64,000 bases of DNA from assembly GCF_016093545.1 (NCBI RefSeq), contig NZ_JADKYX010000001.1, positions 620,001 to 684,000 on the forward strand. The letters run 5' to 3'. Shown here piece by piece: positions 5,854 to 15,029 of this stretch. A program made the position numbers and the translations under genes. This DNA is from Massilia rhizosphaerae. GTDB taxonomy: Bacteria; Pseudomonadota; Gammaproteobacteria; Burkholderiales; Burkholderiaceae_D. Numbering within the stretch: the first letter of the stretch is position 1; each line of letters starts with the position of its first letter. The notes below the pieces were generated by a model. It was not told the origin of the DNA. It saw only the letters and a list, made by a program, of their open reading frames with translations, and made no database searches.

Positions 5854-8676
5854 TCATACGGTGGCGTTGTGCGGCAGCATGTGCCCGCCGGTGCGCAGCA
5901 GCCGTTCGACGTCGGCGCCGGGCGCCGCCTGTGCATACACGTGGCCCTGCACCTCGTCGCAGCCGCGCCGGCGCAGGTAGTCGAGTTGCGCTTCCGTTTC
6001 GACGCCCTCGGCGATCACGCGCATGCGCAGGCCGCGCGCCAGCTCGATGATGGCGGCGACCAGCGCGGCGTCGTCCTTGTCGAACGGGATGTCGCGCACG
6101 AAGCTGCGGTCGATCTTGAGCACGTCGACGGGAAAGCGGCGCAGGTACGACAGGCTCGAATACCCCGTGCCGAAATCGTCGATCGACAGCTGCACGCCCA
6201 TCTGCTTGAGTTCGCGCATCGTGCGGATCGCGCTCTCGACGTCGCCCATCACGAGGCTTTCCGTGATCTCCACCTCGAGGCAGGCCGCCGACAGGTCCGT
6301 TTCTTCCAGCACGCGGGCGATCTCGCGCACGAGGTTCGGCTCCGCGAACTGGCGCGCCGACAGGTTCACGGCGATGCGCACCGGGCCCAGGCCCGCGTGC
6401 TGCCACGCGCGGCTCTGGCGGCAGGCGGTGCGCAGCACCCACGCGCCGATCGGAACGATCAGCCCCGTCTCCTCGGCCAGGTTGATGAAACGGTCGGGCC
6501 GCACCATGCCCATGCTGGGATGGCGCCAGCGGATCAGCGCCTCCAGGCCGACGACGTGGCCGGAGCCCAGGTCGACCTGCGGCTGGTAGTACAGCTCGAA
6601 CTCGTCGTGCGTCAGCGCGCTGCGCAGCGCGCCTTCCAGCGCCAGGCGCTCGCGGGCGCGGGCGTTCATCGTCGGCATGTAGAACTGCACCATGTTGCGG
6701 CCCAGTTCCTTGGAGCGGTACATCGCCACTTCCGCGTGCTGGATAAGCGTCGCCGCGTCGCTGCCGTCGACCGGATAGGCGGCCAGGCCCGCGCTGCCCG
6801 TCAGCACGATGTCCTGCCCGTTCAACGTCAGCGGATGGGCGAGCGCCTGCAGCACGGCACTCCCGGTGGCGGCCGCTTCCGACTCGTTTTCGCGGCCCGG
6901 CAGCACGAGCACGAACTCGTCGCCGCCCGTGCGGGCCACGGTGTCCGAGCGTTCCACGGCCGCGCTGATGCGCTGCGCGGCCGTCTTCAGCAGCTCGTCG
7001 CCGGCGTCATGCCCGAGCGTGTCGTTGACGAACTTGAAGTGGTCGAGGTCGAGCGCGACGACCCACACGGTGCCGCGCCCGGCCGCGAGGTTGATGGCGT
7101 TGTCGATCCGGTCGTGCAGCAGCGCGCGGTTGGCCAGGCCCGTGAGCGTGTCGAAGCGGGCGCGCGACTCCAGCTCGGCCTCGTAGCGCTTGGCCATCGT
7201 CACGTCGTACTGCGTCATCACGAAGTGGGTCGTGACGCCGTCCTCGTTGTTGACGGGCGCGATATAGACCTCGGCGTACATCTCGCGGCCGTCGCCGCAC
7301 GTCAGGCGCGTCGACACGTGTCCCTCGCGCCGCTCGCGGACGGCGGCGCGCAGCTCGGCCACGGCGGCCTGGTCGGGTTCGCGCGCGCCCAGTTCCAGCA
7401 GGCCGCGCCCGACGGCTTGCGCCTGCGTGTAGCCGCGGATGCGCTCGAACGCGGGATTCACGTATTCGATGGGATAGCCGGGCCGCGTCGCGCTGACGAG
7501 GATGATGGCGTTCGCGCTGGCGTCGATGGCGCGCCGGTACAGCCGCAGCGCGTCGAGGGCCTCGTGCAGGTCGGCCGTGCGGCTTTCGACCAGCGCCTCG
7601 ATGCGGCGCGTGCGTTTCACGCGGCTCTGCACGTAGGCGGACGTGGCGATGCTGACCAGGCACCCGAGGATCAGCGCGGTGATCGGACCGGTGCCGATGG
7701 CCATGGCGCTCGCGCGCCCGGCGATGCGCAGTTCCCACGGCATGCCGGCCACGTCGAACACGTGGCGGTTCGTGAACAGCGTGTCCCCGATCCAGGATTG
7801 CCAGAACGGGGTGGCCGTGCGGTCCAGCCCATCGTAGAAATAGGCGCGCTGCGGGCCATCCTGGCCCGGGCCGTACAACTCGATCCGGACGCCGCCCGGC
7901 GCGAGCAGATTCGATTTCGCGAGGTTCGAGCCGACGAGCTCGGCCACGTCGATGATGACGGCGGTGTCGCCGAGCGCGTTGGCGCTGCGCGCGGCGGCAT
8001 TGACGAGCGGCGCGCCGCGGCGGTACACGGGCTGGATCAGCACGAAGCCCAGATGGTCGCCGTGCTGCAGCAGCGGCAGCATGCGGCTGGACGCGGCCTG
8101 GCCCGTGTCGATCGCGCGCATGAACGCCCTGCCGTGCGGCGCGAAGGAAAATGCGTCGTAGCCAAGCGTGACTTCGTTGCCGCCCAGCGGCTCCACGTAG
8201 TCCACCACGAGGTAGCGCGGGCGCGGACCGGCCCGCACGAGCTTGCTCGTATCGCCCGTCTCCGGCCGCTCGCGGATTGCGAAGCCGGGACGGTAGCGCT
8301 GGTTCTCCGCCTCGAACGCCGGCCGCTCCGCGCTGCTCACCATGCGGTGGAACACGACGGCCTGCAGATAAGGGTGGTTGGCCAGCAGCGGCCGGGCGAA
8401 GGCGCCGAACTCGGCGCGGGTCGCGACGCCGACGGCGGCAAACAGGGCGTTCGTGGCCTGCAGCACGTCGAGCGCGTCGCCGAAGCTGCGGGTCACGGTC
8501 GCGTTGCGGATTTCCGCGCGCTGCAGGAATTCGGAGCGGGCGCGCTCGCGTTCGCCGCCGACCATGCCGACGACCAGCGCGGCAGTAAATCCCAGCCCCG
8601 CCAGCAGTGTGAGCACTGCGGCAGGGGTCGGGGACCGCGCGCGCGCGCGGCCGAGGCGCACTTTCCGTGTCAGCAT
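5854..8676 (-). CDS. CHASE-PAS-GGDEF-EAL c-di-GMP signalling protein
   Basis: This 940-residue membrane protein has an N-terminal helix, a periplasmic CHASE-type sensor (about 60-300), a second helix near 315-340, a PAS domain (about 375-495), and GGDEF and EAL domains. The cyclase motif GGDEF is intact near residue 584. The EAL motif (GLEALIRW) near 708 is intact, with downstream DDFGTGYSSLSYL and EGVET. It may therefore both make and degrade c-di-GMP; which activity dominates cannot be told. ATG at 8676 was chosen because AGGATGGGG precedes it closely. It lies 52 bases downstream of the clc gene on the same strand. The ligand is unknown. Confidence 0.92.
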   Translation of the reverse strand: MLTRKVRLGRARARSPTPAAVLTLLAGLGFTAALVVGMVGGERERARSEFLQRAEIRNATVTRSFGDALDVLQATNALFAAVGVATRAEFGAFARPLLANHPYLQAVVFHRMVSSAERPAFEAENQRYRPGFAIRERPETGDTSKLVRAGPRPRYLVVDYVEPLGGNEVTLGYDAFSFAPHGRAFMRAIDTGQAASSRMLPLLQHGDHLGFVLIQPVYRRGAPLVNAAARSANALGDTAVIIDVAELVGSNLAKSNLLAPGGVRIELYGPGQDGPQRAYFYDGLDRTATPFWQSWIGDTLFTNRHVFDVAGMPWELRIAGRASAMAIGTGPITALILGCLVSIATSAYVQSRVKRTRRIEALVESRTADLHEALDALRLYRRAIDASANAIILVSATRPGYPIEYVNPAFERIRGYTQAQAVGRGLLELGAREPDQAAVAELRAAVRERREGHVSTRLTCGDGREMYAEVYIAPVNNEDGVTTHFVMTQYDVTMAKRYEAELESRARFDTLTGLANRALLHDRIDNAINLAAGRGTVWVVALDLDHFKFVNDTLGHDAGDELLKTAAQRISAAVERSDTVARTGGDEFVLVLPGRENESEAAATGSAVLQALAHPLTLNGQDIVLTGSAGLAAYPVDGSDAATLIQHAEVAMYRSKELGRNMVQFYMPTMNARARERLALEGALRSALTHDEFELYYQPQVDLGSGHVVGLEALIRWRHPSMGMVRPDRFINLAEETGLIVPIGAWVLRTACRQSRAWQHAGLGPVRIAVNLSARQFAEPNLVREIARVLEETDLSAACLEVEITESLVMGDVESAIRTMRELKQMGVQLSIDDFGTGYSSLSYLRRFPVDVLKIDRSFVRDIPFDKDDAALVAAIIELARGLRMRVIAEGVETEAQLDYLRRRGCDEVQGHVYAQAAPGADVERLLRTGGHMLPHNATV

Positions 8677-8728
8677 GCCCCATCCTAGCAAATTTGCATT
8701 CGCCGGGATGGGACGTTTCCGTGCCGCT

Positions 8729-10084
8729 TTACTCGACCGCGACCGTTTCCTCCTGCGCCTCCTCCCGCGCCACGGTCCTGGCGGGGATGCGCTCCAGTTG
8801 CAGCTTCGCGAGCGTCGGATACAGCGCGGGGCTGATGAGGCGGGCGACGGCGAACGCGATCAGCGCGCACATCATGAGGCTCAGTACCATCGCATGCCCG
8901 TCGACCATTTCCATCACGATGATGAAGGACGTCAGCGGCGCCTGCGTGGCGGCGGCGAGGAACCCCACCATGCCCAGCGCGATCAGGGCCGGCACCTGCG
9001 CGCCGTACAGCAGCAGCGCGACGTCGTTGCCGAATGCGGCGCCGACCGCGAGCGACGGCGCGAAGATGCCGGCCGGTACGCCGGACCACGTCGTCAGCCA
9101 CGTTGCGAGGAATTTGAACGGGGCATACGCGAACGGCATCGCGGTGGAGCCTTCCACCATGTGACGCGTGCTGGCATAGCCGGACCCGAACGCGGCGCCC
9201 CCCGTCACGACGCCGATCAGTGCCACGCCGAGGCCGCACGCAGCGGCGAACAGCACGGGCCGGCGCGCGCGCAGGCGGCTGGCGCGGTCCGTGCCCTTGC
9301 CGGACAGCGACGCGATCAACAGACGCGAAAAGAGCCCGCCGGCCAGGCCGGACACGATGGCGACGAGCAGGCCCGGCAGCAGCAGGCCGAGGCCGATCAC
9401 CGGGATGTGGATGACGCCGAAATAGGCGGTGTCGCCGTGCGCCGACACGCCGACGAGACCGGCCAGCACGATGCCGGCGATGAGCAGGCCGCTGGACCGC
9501 TGTTCCGGCGCCCGCGCCAGTTCTTCGATGGCGAACATGACGCCGCCCAGCGGCGTGTTGAACGCGGCCGCGATGCCGGCCGCGCCCCCGGCGACCAGGA
9601 GACCGTGCAGGCCGACGGCGCTGCCGGCGGGAATCAGCCGGCGCGCCTGCAGCATCACACCCGCCGCGATCTGCACGGACGGGCCTTCGCGCCCGAGCGA
9701 CAGGCCGCCCAGGAGGCCGCCGACCGTCAACAGGATCTTGGCCACGGTCAGGCGCAACGACACGAACAGGCCGCGCTCGGCTTCGCCCACTGCCGTCTCG
9801 AGTGTCGCCATCACCTGTGGGATGCCGGACCCGGCCGCGCCCGGCGCGAAGCGGCGCGTGCACCAGACGACGAGTGCCGTGCAGGCCGGGGTCCAGATCA
9901 GCGGGCTCCACCAGGCCATGGCGCGGAGGGCGGTGAAGCGCTCGACCGCCACGTCCGACAACCACGAAAAGCCGACGACCGTGAGGCCGGCCAGGCCGGA
10001 AAGAAGGATGACGACGGCGCGCACGGTCCATACGCGCCAGTCGCCCAGTTCGCGACGGAGGTCCGGTTCCGGTGTTATATGCAT
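8729..10084 (-). CDS. CLC-family chloride channel/antiporter
   Basis: The 451-residue membrane protein carries all the CLC signatures: GSGIP, then GREGP with the gating glutamate, FNTPLGGVMFAIEE, and the GxFxP-type AGIFAPSLAVGA. These place chloride in the pore. An intact gating glutamate is typical of Cl/H antiporters such as E. coli ClcA, used in acid response, although some fluoride exporters also belong to the family. No cytoplasmic CBS domains follow. It is transcribed divergently from a MarR gene only 56 bases away, so joint control is likely. A short inverted repeat (CGGC-AGTAC-GCCG, 10106-10118) in that gap could be an operator. Confidence 0.92.
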   Translation of the reverse strand: MHITPEPDLRRELGDWRVWTVRAVVILLSGLAGLTVVGFSWLSDVAVERFTALRAMAWWSPLIWTPACTALVVWCTRRFAPGAAGSGIPQVMATLETAVGEAERGLFVSLRLTVAKILLTVGGLLGGLSLGREGPSVQIAAGVMLQARRLIPAGSAVGLHGLLVAGGAAGIAAAFNTPLGGVMFAIEELARAPEQRSSGLLIAGIVLAGLVGVSAHGDTAYFGVIHIPVIGLGLLLPGLLVAIVSGLAGGLFSRLLIASLSGKGTDRASRLRARRPVLFAAACGLGVALIGVVTGGAAFGSGYASTRHMVEGSTAMPFAYAPFKFLATWLTTWSGVPAGIFAPSLAVGAAFGNDVALLLYGAQVPALIALGMVGFLAAATQAPLTSFIIVMEMVDGHAMVLSLMMCALIAFAVARLISPALYPTLAKLQLERIPARTVAREEAQEETVAVE

Positions 10085-10140
10085 GGTTTCCTGAATGTCA
10101 TTTTTCGGCAGTACGCCGTATTTTCCGCTATCATTCTTGC

Positions 10141-10665
10141 ATGTCCTCGACTTCCCGATCCAACGCGGCCGCCGAGCCGTCCACGCCGCAGCCGGCGTCG
10201 CCGGCCGGTGCGCCTTCGACCCGCGTCCTGCGCCAGTTCCGCGTTGTCTTCAATTCCGTCAAAAGCCATTTCCGCCAGGTCGAGCGCGAAGCCGGCGTCG
10301 GCGGCGCCCAGCTGTGGGCGTTGTCCGTCATCGACCGCCGGGCGGGCATCGGCGTGACCGAACTCGCGCGCGAACTGGATATTCACCAATCGACGGCCAG
10401 CAACCTGATCAAGACGCTCGTCGAACGCGGCCTCGTCGCGACCAGCCGCGAGGGCACGGACCGGCGCAGCGTGTCGCTGCGCATCCAGCAAGCCGGTGCC
10501 GACATCCTGCGCAGCGCACCCCTGCCCTTTGCCGGCGTGCTGCCCGATGCGCTGTCCGCGCTGGACGCCGCCACGCTGACCCGCCTGGAACAGGATCTCG
10601 GTAAATTGATCGCCCTGCTCGAGGCGGACGAAACCAGCGGCAACGTGATGCTGTCCCAGCTGTAA
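10141..10665 (+). CDS. MarR family transcriptional regulator
   Basis: This 174-residue winged-helix regulator has a disordered alanine/proline-rich N-terminus (about 30 residues) and then the MarR core: VGVTELARELDIHQSTASNL corresponds to the recognition region, followed by KTLVERGLVATSREGTDRRS, the wing. MarR proteins dimerise and usually repress a neighbouring gene until a small molecule binds. The close divergent gene is the CLC channel, the likely target. ATG at 10141 has no Shine-Dalgarno sequence. A TATCAT box ends about 7 bases before it, so the mRNA may be leaderless. Confidence 0.88.
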   Translation: MSSTSRSNAAAEPSTPQPASPAGAPSTRVLRQFRVVFNSVKSHFRQVEREAGVGGAQLWALSVIDRRAGIGVTELARELDIHQSTASNLIKTLVERGLVATSREGTDRRSVSLRIQQAGADILRSAPLPFAGVLPDALSALDAATLTRLEQDLGKLIALLEADETSGNVMLSQL

Positions 10666-10680
10666 TGATGGCACGGCCGT

Positions 10681-10708
10681 AAAAAAAAGCTCCCGGCGAA
10701 CCGGGAGC
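10681..10708 (-). terminator. Rho-independent terminator of the phosphoesterase gene
   Basis: A perfect 8-bp stem (GCTCCCGG/CCGGGAGC, 10689-10708) closes a CGAA tetraloop. On the minus strand it is followed by eight Ts, so it ends transcripts coming from the gene at 10840-12243. There is no T run in the plus direction, so it is not an efficient marR terminator. Confidence 0.85.
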
Positions 10709-10839
10709 ACAAGATACAAGGTATCCTCATCGCTGATCGCGAAGGCGGCAATACCGCTGCCCCGCTCACAATCATATTGTTGCATGAAAATGTATTCGAG
10801 GCAATCTCATTTGTGCCAATACATTTTACCGGATTTCGC

Positions 10840-12243
10840 CTACACCTGCGGCACGGCACACGTCGAATGACGGCCCTGGACGGCGCACGTGTTGCGCGGA
10901 CGCCCGTCGCGGTCGTGGACGACGATCCTCCACGCGTCCGGCCCCGTACGCTCCATCGTCATGAAGCCGAAGCCGTCGATCCACGAACTCATCGCCTCGA
11001 CGGCCGCGCCCGGCGCAGGCGACTGGCCCGGCGGGGGCGTCCTGGGCAGCGGCACGATGTCTTCCGCCGTGCCCGCGAATCCTGCCACGAACTGGGTCGG
11101 ATGATCCGTCGCGAAGCTCGTCTGTTCCCACAGGTGGACGTGGCCGGATAGCAACATGGCGACCGATGACGGCAGCAGGCGCGGATCGAGCGCGCCGAAC
11201 GCCTGCGTCAGGCCGGCGTCGCCGCCGTACAGCGTGACGGCGCCCGTAGCGGCGTCGCGGTTGGCGCCGAACGCGTACAGCGGATGGTGGTCGACGGCGA
11301 TGTTGTAGCGCTGCCGGCGTGCGAGCGCGTCGATCTTGCGCCACGTGTCGGCGTAGCGGGCGATGCGCACGTCGCCCGGCTTGAAGCCGTGCCAGTCCGT
11401 GCGCGCGCTGTCGAACACGATCAGTTGCGCCCCGCCGCCCAGGGGCACCCCGTACGGATCGGTGTAGTCCGCGCGCGCGTCCCCCGCCGGGTCGTCGCAG
11501 TGCGCGGCCGGCTCGTAGCGGAGCGGGTCGAGGAAGCGCCACCACCCCTGGCCGGCGCGCGCGCAGGTTTCGTGGTTGCCCCGCGCGACGACCCACGGCG
11601 CGGCCGCCAGCAGCGCGCGGCCGGGCGTGAAGAAGTCAGCGTTCCAGGCGTCCCAGCCATAGCCGTAGGGACTGCCGGCGCAGCCGGGGCGGCCGGCCGG
11701 GCACGGGTCTTCGCGGTAGTGGTAGTCGCCCACGTGCACGACGAGATCCGGCTTCCACGCGGCCGCGCTGGCCGCCACGCGCGCGAACGGGTAGGCCTCG
11801 GGATCGTTGCAGTCCTGGAAGTCCTTGCCCTTGAGACGGCAGCCCGTGTCGCCGATCACGACGATGCGCCGTATGTCCCCCTTGGGCAGCGGCAGCGCCC
11901 GGCCCGCGACGGAGGCACGCGTGCTGCCCGCCGGGATCGCCGTCTCGCACGACAGCACGGGGTTCGACACGGCTTCCGCATGGAAGATCGCACTGTGGTC
12001 CTTGCCGCGCAAGGGGATCGGGCCGAACGGTGCCCGCACGGCCATGGCCGTCGTGCGCCCGTCGATCGTGATCGATGGGCAGGTGCGCGCCGTCGTGAGC
12101 GCGCGGGCCGTCGGCGCGCCGTCCGCGCCCAGCACGACGAAGGCGGCGGCGGGCGGGCGCTGGGGATGCAGGGCCGCGCAGCCGGCCAGCAGCAGCGTTG
12201 CCGCGAGCGCGCCGGCGCGGGACCGCAGTTGCGGATGGATCAT
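10840..12243 (-). CDS. Metallophosphoesterase lipoprotein
   Basis: The 467-residue protein starts with a lipoprotein signal (ATLLLAGC; lipidated cysteine near residue 21) and is therefore probably anchored to a membrane facing the periplasm. The calcineurin-like metal site is visible in order: VVIGDTGC, HVGDYHYR, ARGNHETC, DHHPLY and SGHVHLWEQ. Such enzymes hydrolyse phosphate esters with two metal ions; the substrate is not evident. Several extra cysteines (for example CPAGRPGC) may form disulfides. ATG at 12243 gives a proper signal peptide. It stands divergent from the zinc transporter, and its terminator lies at 10681-10708. Confidence 0.85.
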   Translation of the reverse strand: MIHPQLRSRAGALAATLLLAGCAALHPQRPPAAAFVVLGADGAPTARALTTARTCPSITIDGRTTAMAVRAPFGPIPLRGKDHSAIFHAEAVSNPVLSCETAIPAGSTRASVAGRALPLPKGDIRRIVVIGDTGCRLKGKDFQDCNDPEAYPFARVAASAAAWKPDLVVHVGDYHYREDPCPAGRPGCAGSPYGYGWDAWNADFFTPGRALLAAAPWVVARGNHETCARAGQGWWRFLDPLRYEPAAHCDDPAGDARADYTDPYGVPLGGGAQLIVFDSARTDWHGFKPGDVRIARYADTWRKIDALARRQRYNIAVDHHPLYAFGANRDAATGAVTLYGGDAGLTQAFGALDPRLLPSSVAMLLSGHVHLWEQTSFATDHPTQFVAGFAGTAEDIVPLPRTPPPGQSPAPGAAVEAMSSWIDGFGFMTMERTGPDAWRIVVHDRDGRPRNTCAVQGRHSTCAVPQV

Positions 12244-12349
12244 GAATGTTCCGGGTAAAACCGGCAATCTACCACAGGCCGGGTGCCGTACGCCGGCCGG
12301 CGCCGGCTCTCGCTATCATGGACGTGACGACATCGACCGGAGGACGAGA

Positions 12350-13117
12350 ATGCAGGGCATACCGCTGTGGGCACAGGCCGGATTCTGGGGTTTCGTGGCG
12401 GGCGCCGCCCTGATCATCGGCGCGTTCGTCGGCTACAAGTTCAAGGTGCCGCAGCGCCTCATCGCCGCGATCATGGCTTTCGGCAGCGGCGTGCTGATTT
12501 CCGCCCTGTCCTTCGAACTGATCGCGGAAGCCTACCGGCGCGGCGGCTTCGCGTCGATGGCGACCGGATTCCTGGGCGGCGCCGCCGTCTACACGGCCGC
12601 CAACTGGTATCTGTCGCGCAAGGGCGCGAAGCACCGCAAGCGTTCCGGCAACCAGCAGCCGAAGGAATCGGAGCAAAGCGGCAGCGGCGTCGCCATCGCC
12701 GTCGGCGCCCTCCTCGACGGCATCCCGGAATCGATCGTGATCGGCCTGTCGATGCTGGGCGGCGGCACCGTCAGCGCGGTGGCCGTCGGCGCCATCTTCC
12801 TGTCGAACGTGCCGGAAGGCCTGTCCAGCGCGGCGGGCATGAAGAAGGCGGGCCGCTCGACCGCCTACGTCTTCGGCATCTGGATCGGCATCGCCGTCGC
12901 GTCCGGCATCGCGTCGCTGATCGGCTATACCGTGTTCCAGGATTTCTCGGCCGGCGTCGTCGCGGCCACCACGGCCGTCGCGGCCGGCGCGATCCTCTCC
13001 ATGCTGGTCGACACGATGATTCCGGAAGCGTTCGACGTCGCGCACGATTTCGCCGGACTCATCACCGTGGCCGGCTTCCTGGCCGCGTACGCGCTCAGCA
13101 AGCTGGGCGGCGGATGA
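12350..13117 (+). CDS. ZIP family metal (zinc) transporter
   Basis: This 255-residue inner membrane protein has about eight hydrophobic helices. The ZIP signature is split over two helices: ALLDGIPESIVIGLSM and FLSNVPEGLSSAAGMKKAG, with the paired asparagine/aspartate-proline-glutamate residues that bind metal. A lysine-rich loop (about 86-105) separates the halves. ZIP proteins move zinc or other divalent metals into the cytoplasm, although some bacterial members lack tight specificity. ATG at 12350 follows GGAGGACGA. The gene converges on regA with only 3 bases between stop codons. Confidence 0.88.
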   Translation: MQGIPLWAQAGFWGFVAGAALIIGAFVGYKFKVPQRLIAAIMAFGSGVLISALSFELIAEAYRRGGFASMATGFLGGAAVYTAANWYLSRKGAKHRKRSGNQQPKESEQSGSGVAIAVGALLDGIPESIVIGLSMLGGGTVSAVAVGAIFLSNVPEGLSSAAGMKKAGRSTAYVFGIWIGIAVASGIASLIGYTVFQDFSAGVVAATTAVAAGAILSMLVDTMIPEAFDVAHDFAGLITVAGFLAAYALSKLGGG

Positions 13118-13120
13118 CGG

Positions 13121-13678
13121 CTATTTGACGCGCTGCTTTTCCAGCTTGCGCGCCAGGGTGCGCCGGTGCATGCCGAGGCGGCGTGCCGCTTCCGAAATAT
13201 TGAAATCCGTTTCCGCCAGCACGGCGTGGATGCGCTCCCATTCCAGCGTCTTGATCGACGTGGAGCGGTTCGTCAGCTCGAGGTCGGTGTTGCCCGCGAC
13301 GTGGCCGAAGGCGGCTTCGATGTCGTCCGTGTTGGACGGCTTCGCCAGGTACTGGCAGGCCCCCAGCTTGATCGCCTCGACGGCCGTGCCGATGCTGGCA
13401 AAACCCGTCAGCACGACGATCTGCATGTCCGGGTCGTGCGCGTGCAGCATCTGCACGCAGGCGAGACCCGAGCTGTTGCCCTTGAGTTTCAGGTCGACGA
13501 CGGCATAGCCGGGCGAATGGTCCTTCAGCAGCTCCTGCGCCTCGTCGAGGCCGGGCGCCTGCAGCACCTGGTAGCCGCGCCGCTCGAACGAGCGGCCCAG
13601 GGTGCGGGCGAAGGCGTCGTCGTCCTCGATGATCAGGAGGAGGCGCTCTTCGTCATCTTTGTCGTCATCAATGGGCAT
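13121..13678 (-). CDS. regA: Redox response regulator RegA/PrrA/ActR type
   Basis: The 185-residue protein has a receiver domain (acidic pocket IIEDDD near 17-21, phosphoacceptor D62 in VVDLKLKG, lysine in LAKPS near 113) and a short Fis-like helix-turn-helix at the C-terminus (FNISEAARRLGMHRRTLARK, about 158-177). This is the compact architecture of RegA/PrrA/ActR, which activates or represses respiratory, carbon and nitrogen genes by redox state. It is the last gene of the cyo operon, overlapping regB by 11 bases, so it is co-expressed with its kinase and with the oxidase. Confidence 0.92.
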   Translation of the reverse strand: MPIDDDKDDEERLLLIIEDDDAFARTLGRSFERRGYQVLQAPGLDEAQELLKDHSPGYAVVDLKLKGNSSGLACVQMLHAHDPDMQIVVLTGFASIGTAVEAIKLGACQYLAKPSNTDDIEAAFGHVAGNTDLELTNRSTSIKTLEWERIHAVLAETDFNISEAARRLGMHRRTLARKLEKQRVK

Positions 13679-15029
13679 GTTTCAATTCCTTGTCGAGCGC
13701 GATCGCGGACAGCGGCAAGGTCAGCGTGACGGCCGCGCCGCCTTCCGGACGGTTCACCGCCTGCACCGTGCCGCCCAGCGTGCGGGCCACGTTCACGACG
13801 AGGAACAGGCCCAGGCCGCCGCCGGGACGGCCCTTGCTGGACTGGTACGGTTTGCCGAACTGGGCCAGCATCGCGGGTGCGAAACCGGGGCCGCGGTCGA
13901 GCACGGTCAATACGAGGATGCCGTCCGCCACGCCCGCTTCCACGCCGACCCAGTCGGGCGACGCCTCGAGCGCGTTGTCCAGCACGTTGTCGATCATTTG
14001 CTTGAGCGCGGAATCGAAGGCGACCGGCAGGTCGTGCTCGATGCCGTTGCGGTAGTCGAATCCGCGCACGGGGCGGCTATGTTGCCATTCCTCGACGAGC
14101 TTGTCGAGGAAGCCGCGGATCGTCGTGCGCGCGGCGGATTCCCCGCGCGCCTCGCCGGCCGACAGCAGGATGCCGCTGACGATGGATTTGCAGCGCTTCA
14201 GCTGCGTTTCCATCTCCGTGATTTCTTCCAGCAAGTCGGGATTGGCCTTGAATTCGCGCATGCGCTTCCAGTCGCCCAGGATCACGGACAAGGTGGCGAG
14301 CGGCGTGCCCAGTTCGTGCGCGGCGCCCGAGGCCAACAGGCCCATGCGGACGATGTGCTCTTCCTCCGCCGCGCGCTGGCGCAGGTCGGCCAGCTGGGCC
14401 GCCTTGCCCTTGAGGGTGTTGGTGATGCGCGAGATGAACACGACGAGCAGCGCCGCGTTCACGGTGAAGCAGATCAGCATGCCCTGCACGTACAGGCTCG
14501 AGATGCCGCGCGCGTGGTCGAACGGCAGCGCGAGCGGCTTGGCGAACACGGACAAGCCGGCCAGGCACGCGAACGTGATGGCGACGATGGTCCACGTGGA
14601 CCACGCCTCCAGCAGCACGGCCGACAGGATCACCTGCAACAGGTAGAGGAAGGCGAACGGATTCGTCGTCCCGCCCGCCAGGTACAGCTGCATCGTGAGG
14701 CTGGCCACGTCGACGAGCAGGGCGAGAAACAGCTCGCTGTTCGTGACGGGCCGGTGTTCGTGCCAGCGCAGGTGGCTGGCGATGTTGAAGGCGATGAGGC
14801 AGGCCAGCACCTCGAGCATCTGCACGAGCGGCAGGCGCACGCCGAACACGAGGATCGCGCCGGCGATGGTCGTGATCTGGCCGATGACGGCGATCCAGCG
14901 CAGCTCGATCAGCTGCAGCATGTTCTTGTGGCCAGCGACGTATTCGACGTCGGCGGCGGACGTCGTGCGCGCCGGCGCGGCGGCGCCCGGGTCGAAAACG
15001 CGGTTCAGTTGCTTGGTCGTGTCAGTCAT
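13668..15029 (-). CDS. regB: Redox sensor histidine kinase RegB/PrrB type
   Basis: This 453-residue kinase has six hydrophobic helices in its first 200 residues. Between helices lies AGGTTNPF (near 115-121), which corresponds to the quinone-binding motif of RegB. The phosphorylated histidine sits in ASGAAHELGTPLATL (H about 237). QLKRCKS near 280 has a cysteine where RegB carries its redox-active one. The ATPase domain shows NALEAS, DRGPGF and GGGLGLFLVV. RegB senses ubiquinone redox state and passes phosphate to RegA. The start overlaps the SURF1 gene by 8 bases. The family call is firm; quinone sensing is inferred from the motif. Confidence 0.92.
   Translation of the reverse strand: MTDTTKQLNRVFDPGAAAPARTTSAADVEYVAGHKNMLQLIELRWIAVIGQITTIAGAILVFGVRLPLVQMLEVLACLIAFNIASHLRWHEHRPVTNSELFLALLVDVASLTMQLYLAGGTTNPFAFLYLLQVILSAVLLEAWSTWTIVAITFACLAGLSVFAKPLALPFDHARGISSLYVQGMLICFTVNAALLVVFISRITNTLKGKAAQLADLRQRAAEEEHIVRMGLLASGAAHELGTPLATLSVILGDWKRMREFKANPDLLEEITEMETQLKRCKSIVSGILLSAGEARGESAARTTIRGFLDKLVEEWQHSRPVRGFDYRNGIEHDLPVAFDSALKQMIDNVLDNALEASPDWVGVEAGVADGILVLTVLDRGPGFAPAMLAQFGKPYQSSKGRPGGGLGLFLVVNVARTLGGTVQAVNRPEGGAAVTLTLPLSAIALDKELKHAH

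Noticed and set aside
10689..10708. Hairpin as terminator of marR
   Set aside because: There is no T run on the plus side; the A run lies before the hairpin, so it works for the minus-strand gene instead.
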